A stretch of DNA of 34,886 nucleotides from positions 1-34,886 of the forward strand of contig JAIEEY010000381.1 in the NCBI GenBank assembly GCA_029067205.1, given 5' to 3'. The DNA is from Lachnospiraceae bacterium. Lineage in GTDB: Bacteria > Bacillota > Clostridia > Lachnospirales > Lachnospiraceae. This document shows positions 23,708-34,490 of the stretch, in pieces. The notes under the pieces were generated by a model that did not search any database, was not told where the DNA came from, and saw nothing but the letters and a program-made list of their open reading frames with translations. The translations under genes were made by a program, and so were the position numbers. Each line of letters opens with the position of its first letter. Positions within the stretch are counted from its first letter, which is position 1.

Positions 23708-24865
23708 TTATTTTCTGGTGTAGTGCCTTAGCATCGGAATCAGTTCTCTCATGCATTTTATTGTATAGTCAATCTCTGCCTCAGTCGTGTACAGACTGAA
23801 GCTGAACCGCAGTGTAGAATCAAGATACTGTTTCTCGACACCGATTGCCTTTAAAGTAGCCGATACCGAAGGCTTATTGGACGAGCATGCGCTTCCTGCC
23901 GAAACACAGATTCCTTTGTCCTCAAGTGCGTGCAGCATCACCTCGCTGCGAATGCCCTGTATGGAAACACTGACCACATGTGGTGCGCCATCCCGCCCTA
24001 CAGGACCGTTAAGCCTGATGCCGTCTATGGTACTCACACCCTTTACAAAACGCTCCTTGATACTGTACAGATAATTGATCTTAGGTTCGAAATCCGCAAA
24101 GATTTCTTCGACAGCCTTCGCCATACCTGCAATACCTGGCACATTTTCCGTACCAGAACGCATTCCTCTCTGCTGCCCACCGCCAAAAATAATAGGTCTT
24201 ATCTTCGCTTTTTCATTAATATAAAGAAATCCGACACCTTTCGGTCCATGAATCTTGTGGGCGCTCACAGATAGCAGATCGATATGCATCCGTTTCGGAT
24301 AAATTTTGCATTTACCAAAGCCCTGAACTGCATCTACGTGAAACAATGTATTTGGATTAATGCGTTTGATCAGCTCACCCGCCTGTTCAATCGGCTGCAT
24401 AGCTCCCACTTCATTGTTTGTGTGCATGATCGATACCAGAATCGTATTTTTTGTCATTGCTTTCTCCAAATCGGCAAGACGAATGACACCGTTTGTATCC
24501 ACCGGTAGATACGTCACTGCAAATCCCTGTTCTTCGAGATAGGCACAGGTCTGCAGTACTGCAGGATGCTCGATCCTGGTCGTGATGATATGTCTGCCCG
24601 CCCGGCAGTTTGCATACGCGCCACCAATCAGCGCGATATTGTCCGATTCGGTTCCTCCTGATGTAAAAAGGATTTCCTTTTCCTGTACTTTCATGCATTT
24701 TGCAATGACTTCTTTGGCATAGCGCACATATTTTTCGCTCTCCACACCCTTCTTGTGCATACTGGAGGGATTTCCATAGTCCTCACACATAATATGGGTC
24801 ATAAGCGATGCGACCTCTGGCATACATTTCGTTGTCGCCGAGTTGTCAAGATATACTTCCATCAT
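23708..24865 (-). CDS. Cysteine desulfurase (NifS/IscS family)
   Basis: A 385-residue PLP enzyme. Lys204 in SAHKIHGPKG binds PLP; HVDAVQ (176-181) holds the PLP-contacting Asp; Cys327 in SAGSACSS is the persulfide cysteine. It releases sulfur from cysteine as alanine and a protein persulfide. The active Cys in an ordered-length S-A-C-S-S loop indicates group I. Position directly before thiI, with no iscU or iscR nearby, suggests the dedicated NifZ-like donor for tRNA 4-thiouridine rather than Fe-S assembly, though it could do both. ATG 24865 has GAAGG seven bases upstream; an in-frame GTG at 24871 adds two residues. Confidence 0.93.
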   Translation of the reverse strand: MMEVYLDNSATTKCMPEVASLMTHIMCEDYGNPSSMHKKGVESEKYVRYAKEVIAKCMKVQEKEILFTSGGTESDNIALIGGAYANCRAGRHIITTRIEHPAVLQTCAYLEEQGFAVTYLPVDTNGVIRLADLEKAMTKNTILVSIMHTNNEVGAMQPIEQAGELIKRINPNTLFHVDAVQGFGKCKIYPKRMHIDLLSVSAHKIHGPKGVGFLYINEKAKIRPIIFGGGQQRGMRSGTENVPGIAGMAKAVEEIFADFEPKINYLYSIKERFVKGVSTIDGIRLNGPVGRDGAPHVVSVSIQGIRSEVMLHALEDKGICVSAGSACSSNKPSVSATLKAIGVEKQYLDSTLRFSFSLYTTEAEIDYTIKCMRELIPMLRHYTRK

Positions 24866-24901
24866 ATTCACACCTTCTAATGTATTTTATATCCATTCCA
24901 T

Positions 24902-24924
24902 GTCAGACAAAAAATATGTCTAAC
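24902..24924 (-). other. Small hairpin in the cysteine desulfurase leader
   Basis: GTTAGACA and TGTCTGAC on the minus strand pair (one G-T) around an A/T-rich loop, about 37 bases before the start. It might be an operator or leader stem; the sequence is not a regulator site I recognise. Confidence 0.3.
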
Positions 24925-24996
24925 TTTGGAACAGTAATCATATAATATAAATATGCGCTCTTTTGAGATTATGTGCGCAGTTCCTTACTTTGCCTT

Positions 24997-25272
24997 TTAA
25001 AATAAATCACTATGAGTACCTGTTCTGGTTAGATACAAAATAATACTTTCATTATCAATTTCATAAATCAATAACCAATCTGGTGTAATATGACATTCAC
25101 GCAATCCTAAATAATCACCTGAGAGAGCATGGTCTTTATTTTTCTCAGGCAATTTCTCATCATTCGCCAATTTTTTAATAATATCTGTCAACAGTGAAAT
25201 ATCATACCCTCTCTTATGAGCCCTTTTCAAGTCTTTATGGAATTTTGATGTAGGTTTCACTGTATATTTCAC
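24997..25272 (-). CDS. YafQ-type mRNA interferase toxin (RelE superfamily)
   Basis: A 91-residue toxin of the YafQ branch. His48, His61, Asp65 and His87 (ECHITPDWLLIY, RTGTHSDLF) match in spacing the catalytic residues His50, His63, Asp67 and His87 of E. coli YafQ, so the enzyme appears intact. It would cut mRNA codons on the ribosome when free of antitoxin. Its ATG overlaps the antitoxin stop by four bases (ATGA). The partner is the RelB/DinJ-type protein encoded just upstream. The pair sits between rsmE and the cysteine desulfurase, both housekeeping genes, and is probably a recent insertion. Confidence 0.92.
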   Translation of the reverse strand: MKYTVKPTSKFHKDLKRAHKRGYDISLLTDIIKKLANDEKLPEKNKDHALSGDYLGLRECHITPDWLLIYEIDNESIILYLTRTGTHSDLF

Positions 25273-25544
25273 TTAAGCAGTTCCTCCATCATTTCGTCTA
25301 CATCTGTATAAGATTTTCCTAGATTGGGATTCTGTTTCATTTGCCGCACTTCCTCCATTGCCTCCATCATTTCTTCATTTGCGACTGCTCTTGAAATCTT
25401 AAACGGAATACATTGTTCCCTAACAGCCTGTTTCACAAACACAGTAAACGCAGACGTCATGTTTAGTCCCAGATCCGCAAAAAGCTCTTCCGCCTGTGCC
25501 TTTAACTCCTCATCCATTCTCATTGTTACATTTGTAGTTGCCAT
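25269..25544 (-). CDS. DinJ/RelB-type antitoxin
   Basis: A 91-residue protein with an N-terminal ribbon-helix-helix domain (TNVTMRMDEELKAQAEELFA, then LGLNMTSAFTVFVKQAV) and a charged C-terminal tail (SYTDVDEMMEELLK) that should wrap the toxin. It binds and neutralises the YafQ-type toxin and represses its own promoter as a dimer. Overlap with the toxin ensures coupled translation. The promoter behind it lies within an inverted repeat that is a natural operator. Confidence 0.92.
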   Translation of the reverse strand: MATTNVTMRMDEELKAQAEELFADLGLNMTSAFTVFVKQAVREQCIPFKISRAVANEEMMEAMEEVRQMKQNPNLGKSYTDVDEMMEELLK

Positions 25545-25594
25545 AACACCTCTACCTTTCTATATAGAATACCATGGGTTGTATTGTCAATATG

Positions 25595-25623
25595 AGTATA
25601 GTGCATATTTTATACTATGTCAA
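25595..25623 (-). promoter_or_regulatory. Promoter with overlapping operator of the toxin-antitoxin operon
   Basis: TTGACA (25618-25623) and TATACT (25595-25600) on the minus strand are 17 bases apart, close to consensus. TTGTATTGACATA and its imperfect inverse (TATTGACAATACAA) flank and overlap both hexamers, spanning roughly 25578-25630. That is the expected layout for RHH-antitoxin autorepression. Confidence 0.75.
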
Positions 25624-25640
25624 TACAATGTTCGTGCATA

Positions 25641-26402
25641 TCACCTGTCTTCCAGCTGATACATAATCCATGCCATAACAGTCATTCCTGCGGTCTCTGT
25701 ACGCAAAATCCGTTTGCCCAGTGTGATTGGTCTCATGCCGCAGTCAATGGCTGACTGGATTTCATTCTCCTCAAATCCGCCCTCAGGTCCGATCAAAATA
25801 GCGACTGACTGCCCTGGCTCTAACGAATCGATGACCTGACGTGTTCCTGCCATGCCTGCTGCCCCTTCGAGCAAATTCTCCATCTCGTAGGGCACGAGCT
25901 TCACATCCAAATTTTCCGCGTATTTTAGCGCTTCTTGATAACCCATTACCTCCCGCACTCGCGGAATAACGCCTCGCTTACTCTGCTTTGCGGCTGCCTC
26001 CGCAATTCCCTGCCAGCGCGCAGTTTTCGCCTTTGCCTTCTTATCGTCCAGCTTCACCACACAGCGCTTCATGGCAACCGGGATAATCTCGTAAACGCCA
26101 AGCTCCACCATCTTCTGAATGATAAACTCCATCTTGTCCCCTTTGGGAAGTCCCTGGAAAAGATACACCCTAGAAGGCAGTTCCACACCGTCCTCCTTGA
26201 TAAAACGGAGCGTACACACAACCTCGGTATCCGTAATCTCCTCGATACCGCATCGGTAATCCCTGCCGTCCACCCCATTGCTGATGCTGATCTCATCACC
26301 CGGCTTTAAACGGATCACATTCCTGATATGATTCACGTCGTCACCCGTAATTATGACACTCCTGTCAGAAATTTGGGAAGGCTCTACAAAAAAATGATAC
26401 AT
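25641..26402 (-). CDS. rsmE: 16S rRNA m3U1498 methyltransferase RsmE
   Basis: A 253-residue SPOUT methyltransferase. The N-terminal PUA-like part begins MYHFFVEPSQ with HIRNVIRLKPGDEI, and the SPOUT knot carries VAILIGPEGGFEENEIQ and LGKRILRTETAGMT, the SAM-binding loops. It methylates N3 of U1498 in 16S rRNA. ATG 26402 is chosen: GGGAG is eight bases upstream and the family starts there. The frame is open to 26465, but that extension overlaps prmA and is not conserved. It follows prmA by 23 bases, the usual prmA-rsmE order. Confidence 0.94.
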   Translation of the reverse strand: MYHFFVEPSQISDRSVIITGDDVNHIRNVIRLKPGDEISISNGVDGRDYRCGIEEITDTEVVCTLRFIKEDGVELPSRVYLFQGLPKGDKMEFIIQKMVELGVYEIIPVAMKRCVVKLDDKKAKAKTARWQGIAEAAAKQSKRGVIPRVREVMGYQEALKYAENLDVKLVPYEMENLLEGAAGMAGTRQVIDSLEPGQSVAILIGPEGGFEENEIQSAIDCGMRPITLGKRILRTETAGMTVMAWIMYQLEDR

Positions 26403-26425
26403 ACTTCGTTCTCCCGACTCTCTAA

Positions 26426-27415
26426 CTAAGGAATTGTTTTCCTGCGCGCTGTGACACTCACCCACTCGCCCTGATAAGTCACTTCCATGACTTCCAGTCC
26501 GGCTGCCTCCACCGCGTCACGCACGGTCTGTTCCTTGTTGTCTATGATTCCAGAGGTGATGTACACTCCGCCTGGTTTGAGCTGATTCACGATAACCGGC
26601 GTCAACGGCACAAGCACATCTGCCAGAATATTTGCGACTACAATGTCATATTTGGCATAGCCAACCTTGTCCTGCACTGCCTGATCCGTGATAATGTTTC
26701 CGATCATCATCTCAAAACGCTCAGGTGCAATATGATTCACCTCCATGTTTTCCCGCACTGCTTCCAATGCACAGGGATCGAGGTCTGTGCCGACTGCATG
26801 CCTGATGCCATACATCAGGGAAATAATGGAAAGAATGCCGCTCCCCGTTCCCACATCGAGCAGCTCTGTCTCTGATGTAATGTGCTTTTTCAACTGCCTG
26901 ATGCAAAGCTGTGTCGTCTCGTGCATCCCTGTGCCGAATGCCGTGCCTGGGTCAATATGCAGAATTTTCTTGTCCCTGTCCTCGGGCTTGACCTCTTCCC
27001 ACGACGGTATTACAAGCAGATCGTCAATGTAAAATTGGTGAAAAAACTGCTTCCAGTTGTTAATCCAGTCGATATCCTCTGTCTCGGAGACCATGACAGT
27101 CCCTTCCCCGATATCCATGAAATTACGGAGGTCGTCGAGCTCCCTGTTAATACTTGCGACTATCTCGTCCGCGGACGGGCTGCTGCCCGTATCTATATTC
27201 TCCTCACTCTCCTCCACAAAGAAACTTAAGTAAGCAATCCCGTCATCTTCTGGTCCGTCGGGCAGGATATCCACAAACATCTGCTCCTTTTCCAGCGGTG
27301 TCAGAGGAACCTTGTCCTCTATCTGCGCTCCCTCAAGTCCAATATCATAAAGTGTGCTGATAATAATATCCTCCGCGTCAGTAATTGTCTTTATCGTAAA
27401 CTTTTTCCATTTCAT
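26426..27415 (-). CDS. prmA: Ribosomal protein L11 methyltransferase PrmA
   Basis: A 329-residue class I methyltransferase. The N-terminal substrate-recognition domain has TITDAEDIIISTLYDIGLEG. The catalytic domain has DPGTAFGTGMHETTQLCI, motif I LLDVGTGSGILSI and the acceptor motif VVANILADVL (N-[I/P]-L). It trimethylates lysines and the N-terminus of L11. ATG 27415 is chosen because GGGGAGG lies five bases upstream and MKWKKFTIKT matches family starts; an upstream in-frame codon at 27451 adds 12 residues. It is followed directly by rsmE. Confidence 0.94.
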   Translation of the reverse strand: MKWKKFTIKTITDAEDIIISTLYDIGLEGAQIEDKVPLTPLEKEQMFVDILPDGPEDDGIAYLSFFVEESEENIDTGSSPSADEIVASINRELDDLRNFMDIGEGTVMVSETEDIDWINNWKQFFHQFYIDDLLVIPSWEEVKPEDRDKKILHIDPGTAFGTGMHETTQLCIRQLKKHITSETELLDVGTGSGILSIISLMYGIRHAVGTDLDPCALEAVRENMEVNHIAPERFEMMIGNIITDQAVQDKVGYAKYDIVVANILADVLVPLTPVIVNQLKPGGVYITSGIIDNKEQTVRDAVEAAGLEVMEVTYQGEWVSVTARRKTIP

Positions 27416-27485
27416 ATAAACCTCCCCGCAATTCTCCGCTTCTCGCTGCATAGAACATACCTCTCTGTTTCATACGTCCCTGCAC

Positions 27486-27538
27486 AAAAAAAACTCCTGT
27501 ACGATATTATATACTATCATATCACACAGAAGTTTTTA
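27486..27538 (-). terminator. Intrinsic terminator of the exosortase operon
   Basis: On the minus strand the arms AAAAACTTCTGTGTGATAT and ATATCGTACAGGAGTTTTT pair almost completely, ending in eight T. It lies just after the exosortase stop and ahead of prmA. Confidence 0.85.
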
Positions 27539-27544
27539 TTACTA

Positions 27545-28345
27545 TTAAAATTTATGTTTCATACCCAAATATTTCGTTTGAATCTTCTTTGCGTTTGTTA
27601 ATGCTGCGCCTGTCTCTCCAATCATCCGTGCTGCACCACCCAACAGACCAAGTGTCAGTACCACCAGAGCACATACCCCCATTACAAGCAGCGCATACTG
27701 CCAAAATCCGTTCCAGTCATTCCGATACAGTCTTCCAAGAAACGGAATCCCCAGAACCATCACAAAATACCAGAACACAGGTGTCACAAAACGCTTTGCC
27801 GTATTTTTCTCTTCCACATCTGTGTGCATAGTGAAACGTTTACAAATACTTTGAACCATATAATAAATTCCAAAAAGCATGGAAAAATATATCACAGTGC
27901 CAATCATCGTATGAAGCCTTTCCGCTGTAACCCACTCTGGCAGAACATCATTCCTGAGCATCATTGGCAGATCGATTGAAACAGCTATTCGTATCCCGTT
28001 CACAAAAATAGTTGACACATAGGAAAAAAGCACACTGAACCCAAACCAGTATATCTTTTTCCTCCACGAATCCATCTGATAGGTAAACGAGAATATCATC
28101 ATGACAAATGTAATCAGCAAAAAACGCACTCCAGAACAGGAGGGGGCTATAATAAATCGGTATTCATGGCTCACATACCCAATCTGTGCAATCTTTTCAA
28201 AAGAAATACCGCTCAGGATTCCCACCCACCATGTGGTGGGTGTCAGAATCCACGAAAGTGCCTCACTGTCCGCTGTGCGATAAAATATTTTGACGGCAAG
28301 TACTGCCAGAATCGCTAAAGAATAGATAATCAGGTTCTTTTTCAT
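27545..28345 (-). CDS. xrtK: Exosortase K-type membrane transpeptidase
   Basis: A 266-residue protein with about seven transmembrane segments. The exosortase catalytic residues are Cys70 in APSCSGVRFLL, Arg119 in FVNGIRIAV and His145 in ERLHTMIGTV. Exosortases are thought to cleave and re-anchor proteins bearing a C-terminal motif-TM-basic signal. The gene lies 53 bases after a VIT/vWA protein that ends in such a signal with the sequence SEP, resembling the MSEP-CTERM signal described with exosortase K. A dedicated one-enzyme, one-substrate pair is therefore likely. It also carries two further C-terminal helices beyond the core. The exosortase family is clear; the K subtype rests on context. 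Confidence 0.85.
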   Translation of the reverse strand: MKKNLIIYSLAILAVLAVKIFYRTADSEALSWILTPTTWWVGILSGISFEKIAQIGYVSHEYRFIIAPSCSGVRFLLITFVMMIFSFTYQMDSWRKKIYWFGFSVLFSYVSTIFVNGIRIAVSIDLPMMLRNDVLPEWVTAERLHTMIGTVIYFSMLFGIYYMVQSICKRFTMHTDVEEKNTAKRFVTPVFWYFVMVLGIPFLGRLYRNDWNGFWQYALLVMGVCALVVLTLGLLGGAARMIGETGAALTNAKKIQTKYLGMKHKF

Positions 28346-28398
28346 AACAATGCTCCATTTCTGCCTAGCACTCTATCCAACTAGAAATGCTCGAAATT

Positions 28399-30453
28399 TT
28401 ATGCGCTGCGCTTATGCAGATGTCTTTTTATAAAAGGAAGCTGCATGGCTATAACCAGTACCAGCGCCGCAATCAGAAGTATTTCTGCAGGTTCAGAGCC
28501 GAACAAGTAACCGCCAACTGCAAAATTTGATACTTCCAGAGGCAGTGGAAGCGGCTGATCCACATCAGTACTGTTTTTGTCAGGATTTCGTATTGTCTCT
28601 GTCACGGCGATAAACGAAGTGTATGGTGTCAGTATACTATAGGTCAATCCAAGCTGTGTCACTTCCTCTTTTACATCGGGATCACTTTCATTCAAACCAT
28701 AGTCCGTCAGACGTTCAATTCTCTTCTGCGCCCACAGATAACTGAGTACATCACTGTCCAATGTGACTGCCGAGGCGAGAGAAGCATCATCAGGTGATAC
28801 TGTCTCCGCAATTGAAATCGTCTGGACATAATCACTGTTTCCTGTTTTCCCGGTAATCTGGACAGTTCCTGTCGGCTCACCGCGCCATTTTCCCAGAAGT
28901 ACAAGCGGTCTCTGCGCAAACAGTGTCGGCATGACAGCAGGTTCCACGTCATAGACATCAAATCCATCAAATTTTACATTGATATCTGTCATAACAGGTG
29001 ACTGAATATATGTCTTAAAACGCTCAGCTGTCTCTGATGCATCTTCCTTGTCTGTCACCACAAAGGGTTCACCCTGCCCTGTCTTCGCGATTCCTTCGAT
29101 CAAATTCCGGTTTACACCCCTGCCGATGCCAAACGGGAAGAAATCTGTGTCGCCTATATTTTCATGAATAATTTCAAATATTTCTTTCTCACCATAAATA
29201 TAGCCATCTGTAATGACAACGATACTGCGTGATACGTCTTTCTTGTTTGGTATTGCGATGGCATCTCTCAACGCCGGTGCAAGCTCTGTACCGCCGGATC
29301 CTTCCTGCTCGTCGATAATCTGTATCGCCCTGTTGATGTTTTCCGCATTTGCCGGAACGGATTTGTCTGACATCTGGATCGATGCTCCGGAAAATAGAAT
29401 CAGATTAAACGTATCTGTCTCCCTGAGGTCAGATACTAGATTCTTGATCAGTTCTTTTGCCGTGTCCAAAGGATATCCCGACATCGATCCGGAAATGTCG
29501 AGTACAAAAATATATTCTCTTGGAGGAATATTCTCTGGATCACAGCGCTCGGGCGGCTGTACCATCAGCATGAAGAAATTCTCGTCTGCACCTGTATTCA
29601 GCATCAGTCCCGTGGAAATATCCTGTCCTGTCATCTTATAATCAAGGATAAAATCCCTGTTGCCCGCATAGTCAGACGCATCCGCCAGCGATACAACAGC
29701 TTTGGTATTTTCCTCCCATTCAACCATGATCTCATGGGAACTGCTTGCAAGTTCCGTAATAGGAACAGCAGCAGAGAGATTGACACGAATGTCATATCTG
29801 TCTTTCGGATCCGTCCCCTCTGGCAAATAAGGCGTCGCAACCCACTCCTCACGTGTGCCAGAATCATCTATGACTGGCCCTACATATCTTGGTCCAGATA
29901 CAGTAGGGTATACAAACTGATATACCCCGTCTGTGGGTGTGAGCAGCTCTGTGTAGTGGAGGTCTACAGAAACATTGTCACCTGGCATGATATTGGCAAT
30001 ATTCATAGTAAAAACATTCGGACGTTCCTCTGATAACAAAGAGGCGCTTTTTCCCTCTTCCTTCGCCTCCTCAAACTCCTCCTTTGCCTCTTCCTTCTCC
30101 TTAATTTTCGCAGTTACGAGCTGATTGCCGATCTGCATCTGCATACCGTGAACCGTTACTTTGGTTGACGCTGGAAATACATAGCAGGCATTAATAGGAC
30201 TTGTGCCTTCATTTGCATAGGACTGCACCACATGAATATCGGCGATCACTCCATTGATATCCGCCGTCACGCTGGTTTTTTTCAAGGGAAAGCTGTCCAC
30301 AGATACATCCTGTGTTTCTACATAAAAATAAGGTGCACCCGTTTTATCTCCCTGCTCAACACGCTCTTCCTCAGCATGTACTGTCGGTATTGGGAGTGTC
30401 ACCAACAGAAACAATGCGCACAGCACACATAGGAACTTGTTATATTTCTTCAT
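28399..30453 (-). CDS. Secreted VIT and vWA domain protein with exosortase-type C-terminal signal
   Basis: A 684-residue protein. The signal peptide is MKKYNKFLCVLCALFLLVTL..., with cleavage expected after VHA (27). A VIT (vault/inter-alpha-trypsin) domain spans about 38-185 (VVQSYANEGTSPINACYVFP), with a charged KEKEEAKEEFEEAKEEGK stretch. A vWA domain spans about 313-490 with the MIDAS motif Asp319-I-Ser321-G-Ser323. The tail holds GSEPAEI at 652-658, a transmembrane helix and the basic end KRHLHKRSA, a sorting signal of the MSEP-CTERM kind. It is likely an anchored surface protein binding other proteins through metal-dependent contacts. ATG 30453 is selected because the signal peptide begins there; the frame is open to 30525. 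It is the first gene of a two-gene operon with the exosortase and has 22-bp direct repeats in its upstream region. Confidence 0.85.
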   Translation of the reverse strand: MKKYNKFLCVLCALFLLVTLPIPTVHAEEERVEQGDKTGAPYFYVETQDVSVDSFPLKKTSVTADINGVIADIHVVQSYANEGTSPINACYVFPASTKVTVHGMQMQIGNQLVTAKIKEKEEAKEEFEEAKEEGKSASLLSEERPNVFTMNIANIMPGDNVSVDLHYTELLTPTDGVYQFVYPTVSGPRYVGPVIDDSGTREEWVATPYLPEGTDPKDRYDIRVNLSAAVPITELASSSHEIMVEWEENTKAVVSLADASDYAGNRDFILDYKMTGQDISTGLMLNTGADENFFMLMVQPPERCDPENIPPREYIFVLDISGSMSGYPLDTAKELIKNLVSDLRETDTFNLILFSGASIQMSDKSVPANAENINRAIQIIDEQEGSGGTELAPALRDAIAIPNKKDVSRSIVVITDGYIYGEKEIFEIIHENIGDTDFFPFGIGRGVNRNLIEGIAKTGQGEPFVVTDKEDASETAERFKTYIQSPVMTDINVKFDGFDVYDVEPAVMPTLFAQRPLVLLGKWRGEPTGTVQITGKTGNSDYVQTISIAETVSPDDASLASAVTLDSDVLSYLWAQKRIERLTDYGLNESDPDVKEEVTQLGLTYSILTPYTSFIAVTETIRNPDKNSTDVDQPLPLPLEVSNFAVGGYLFGSEPAEILLIAALVLVIAMQLPFIKRHLHKRSA

Positions 30454-30520
30454 TTTATCGTACCCTGCCTTTCTCATAATCATCTGTTGTGATGTTATAA
30501 GTATGGTACAATGGAAAGTC

Positions 30521-30586
30521 ATCAAAGTTGCATATTTTTTGTATCAAACAGGCATATTTTTTGCATCAAAGTTGCATCATTTATAC
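30521..30586 (-). repeat. Three 22-bp direct repeats upstream of the VIT/vWA gene
   Basis: Plus-strand units start at 30521, 30543 and 30565. Each begins ATCAAA and contains [GA]GCAT or TTGCAT at the same place: ATCAAAGTTGCATATTTTTT, ATCAAACAGGCATATTTTTT and ATCAAAGTTGCATCATTTAT. The 22-base period puts the sites on one face of the helix, 70-130 bases before the start codon. They probably bind an activator. The pattern resembles LytTR-regulator sites in period, less so in sequence. Confidence 0.65.
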
Positions 30587-30608
30587 TGTGATACGAAAAA
30601 ACTTCAAT

Positions 30609-30653
30609 GCAAAAAACGCCCCTATGATGCACATAATCATCATGCGGCGTTTC
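30609..30653 (-). terminator. Intrinsic terminator of the dnaK operon
   Basis: On the minus strand AAACGCC pairs with GGCGTTT, with an inner ATGATG/CATCAT stem, followed by TTTTTT. It lies about 20 bases after the dnaJ stop. Confidence 0.85.
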
Positions 30654-30671
30654 GCAAATCTGCTCTAACTC

Positions 30672-31856
30672 TTATCCCTTATTAAACGGATTCTTAAATT
30701 TCTTTTCTTTCTTCTTCTCTTCGCCGGAATCATTTGACTCCATATTCTTAACAGTCTCCAGACTGTTTCCAGTCTCTTTGTCAAATTGACGCAGAAGCTC
30801 TTTTGCCTCGCTCGAAAGCTTATCCGGCACCTGCACGACAAGTGTCACATAATGATCTCCGCGCACATCTTTATTTCTGAGCGACGGAACGCCTTTTCCA
30901 CGCAGTCTGACACGCGTATCGGTCTGTGTGCCCGCTTTTACATCATAGACAACCCTGCCGTCCACGGTATCGATCAATACCTCGCCTCCGAGTGCCGCAA
31001 CTGCAAAGGATACTGGAACGGTCGAGAAAATATTCATATCCTGCCTCTGGAAGATCGGGTGTCTGTCGACTACTACCTCCACCAGCAAGTCACCTCTTGG
31101 ACCGCCGTTTACCCCCGGCTCGCCCTTATCCCGGATCCGCACACTCTGACCATTGTCTATACCAGCAGGAATTGACACCTGTATCTTCTTTCTGCTTGCA
31201 ATATAACCGCTTCCATGACAGTCTGGACACTTCTCCTTAACTGTTTTACCAGAACCACCACAGTCAGGACACACCTGTGCATTTCGGATAATACCAAACG
31301 GTGTCTTGCTCTGTGTCACAACCTGACCGCGTCCGCCGCAGCGGTGGCAGGTTTCCGGTGATGTACCAGGTTTCGCACCATTGCCGTTACAAGTCTTACA
31401 AGTATCCTTAAGATTGAGCTCAAGTTCCTTGTCAATGCCAAAGACAGCCTCCTCGAACGTAATGCGCACACTGGTACGGATATTGGCACCCTTCATCGGT
31501 CCGTTATTCCTTGAACTGCTTCTGCCGCCGCCAAAGAAATCACCAAAGATATCGCCAAAGATATCAGAGAAATCAGCCCCGCCGAAGTCAAATCCGCCAA
31601 ATCCGCCTGCACCGCCGCCTTCAAACGCGGCGTGTCCAAACTGATCATACTGGCGTCTCTTGTCAGGATCACTTAATACGGCATAGGCCTCTGATGCTTC
31701 CTTGAACTTCTTCTCAGCCTCAGTGTCACCCGGATTCATATCCGGGTGATATTTCTTGGCAAGCTGTCTGTATGCTTTTTTAATACTGGCATCGTCCGCG
31801 CCCCGCTCAACACCTAATACCTCATAATAATCTCTCTTCTGCTCTGCCATGTTCAT
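30672..31856 (-). CDS. dnaJ: Chaperone DnaJ
   Basis: A 394-residue type I Hsp40. The J domain has HPD at 37-39; a Gly/Phe-rich linker follows ([20 protein letters not shown]); four zinc-binding C-x-x-C-x-G-x-G repeats follow ([32 protein letters not shown]); then the two substrate-binding beta domains and a Lys-rich tail ([11 protein letters not shown]). It delivers unfolded clients to DnaK and stimulates its ATPase. Two starts are possible, ATG 31856 and ATG 31850; AAAGG five bases before the first favours it. It lies 34 bases after dnaK and ends the operon. Confidence 0.97.
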   Translation of the reverse strand: MNMAEQKRDYYEVLGVERGADDASIKKAYRQLAKKYHPDMNPGDTEAEKKFKEASEAYAVLSDPDKRRQYDQFGHAAFEGGGAGGFGGFDFGGADFSDIFGDIFGDFFGGGRSSSRNNGPMKGANIRTSVRITFEEAVFGIDKELELNLKDTCKTCNGNGAKPGTSPETCHRCGGRGQVVTQSKTPFGIIRNAQVCPDCGGSGKTVKEKCPDCHGSGYIASRKKIQVSIPAGIDNGQSVRIRDKGEPGVNGGPRGDLLVEVVVDRHPIFQRQDMNIFSTVPVSFAVAALGGEVLIDTVDGRVVYDVKAGTQTDTRVRLRGKGVPSLRNKDVRGDHYVTLVVQVPDKLSSEAKELLRQFDKETGNSLETVKNMESNDSGEEKKKEKKFKNPFNKG

Positions 31857-31890
31857 CCATGCCTTTCTTTATATATACAGTAAAAAAGAA

Positions 31891-33783
<1,893 letters not shown>

Positions 33784-33818
33784 CTATAAAATCATTTATT
33801 TTACTATCAAAAATACCA

Positions 33819-34457
33819 TTACTGAACGACCGCCACCATGCTGTGTCTCACAACACTGTCACGGTAGGTGTAACCCTTTTGAAGCTCCTGCGCGATGATT
33901 CCCGACTCATACTCCTCGCTCTCCACCTGCATCACTGCATTGTGAAGCTCCGGGTTAAATTCACAGCCGACTGCCTCGATTGGCTTTACTTCAAGCTTTT
34001 CCAGCTCTGTCATCAGCTGCTTGTAAACCATGTTCATCCCCTCCGCAAAGGGCTGTTTCATCTCTTCCTCTGAGAGTCCTGCAAGACCTCTCTCGAAGTT
34101 ATCCACAACGGGTAAAATCTTCTCCACCACACTCTTTGCGCCGGTCTCAAACATTGCGGATTTCTCTTTCTCAGAGCGCTTTCTGAAATTGTCAAACTCT
34201 GCCATCTGGCGTTTCACTCTGTCCTCGAGCTCATCTACCTTCTCCTGAAGCTTGTTCGCCTTTTCCTTTTTGTCCTTGCCAAGAAAAGATTTCTTTTTCT
34301 CTTTTTTGTCGCCGGACTCGGCATTTTCCTCTGCTGCTTCACTCTCCTCAGCTTCGGCTGCCGTGTTTTCCTCGGAATCCGCTGCTTCCATGTCTGCATC
34401 ACTTGAATTTGCATCTTCTTTGATCTGTTCATCCAATTCTTTTTCTTCCACTGCCAC
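33819..34457 (-). CDS. grpE: Nucleotide exchange factor GrpE
   Basis: A 212-residue protein. Residues 1-60 are a low-complexity acidic then basic leader (AAEAEESEAAEENAESGDKK, then KEKKKSFLG). A long coiled coil follows (LQEKVDELEDRVKRQMAEFD), then the four-helix and beta-wing parts (FNPELHNAVMQV, EYESGIIAQELQKGY). It releases ADP from DnaK. The start is GTG 34457 with AAGGA five bases upstream. The acidic leader is longer than in E. coli GrpE but usual for clostridia. Confidence 0.95.
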   Translation of the reverse strand: MAVEEKELDEQIKEDANSSDADMEAADSEENTAAEAEESEAAEENAESGDKKEKKKSFLGKDKKEKANKLQEKVDELEDRVKRQMAEFDNFRKRSEKEKSAMFETGAKSVVEKILPVVDNFERGLAGLSEEEMKQPFAEGMNMVYKQLMTELEKLEVKPIEAVGCEFNPELHNAVMQVESEEYESGIIAQELQKGYTYRDSVVRHSMVAVVQ

Positions 34458-34490
34458 TCGTTTCCTTTCTATATATAATATAAATATAAC

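Noticed and set aside
30521-30586. CRISPR array.
   Set aside because: Units abut directly with no unique spacers, only three copies exist, and there are no cas genes.
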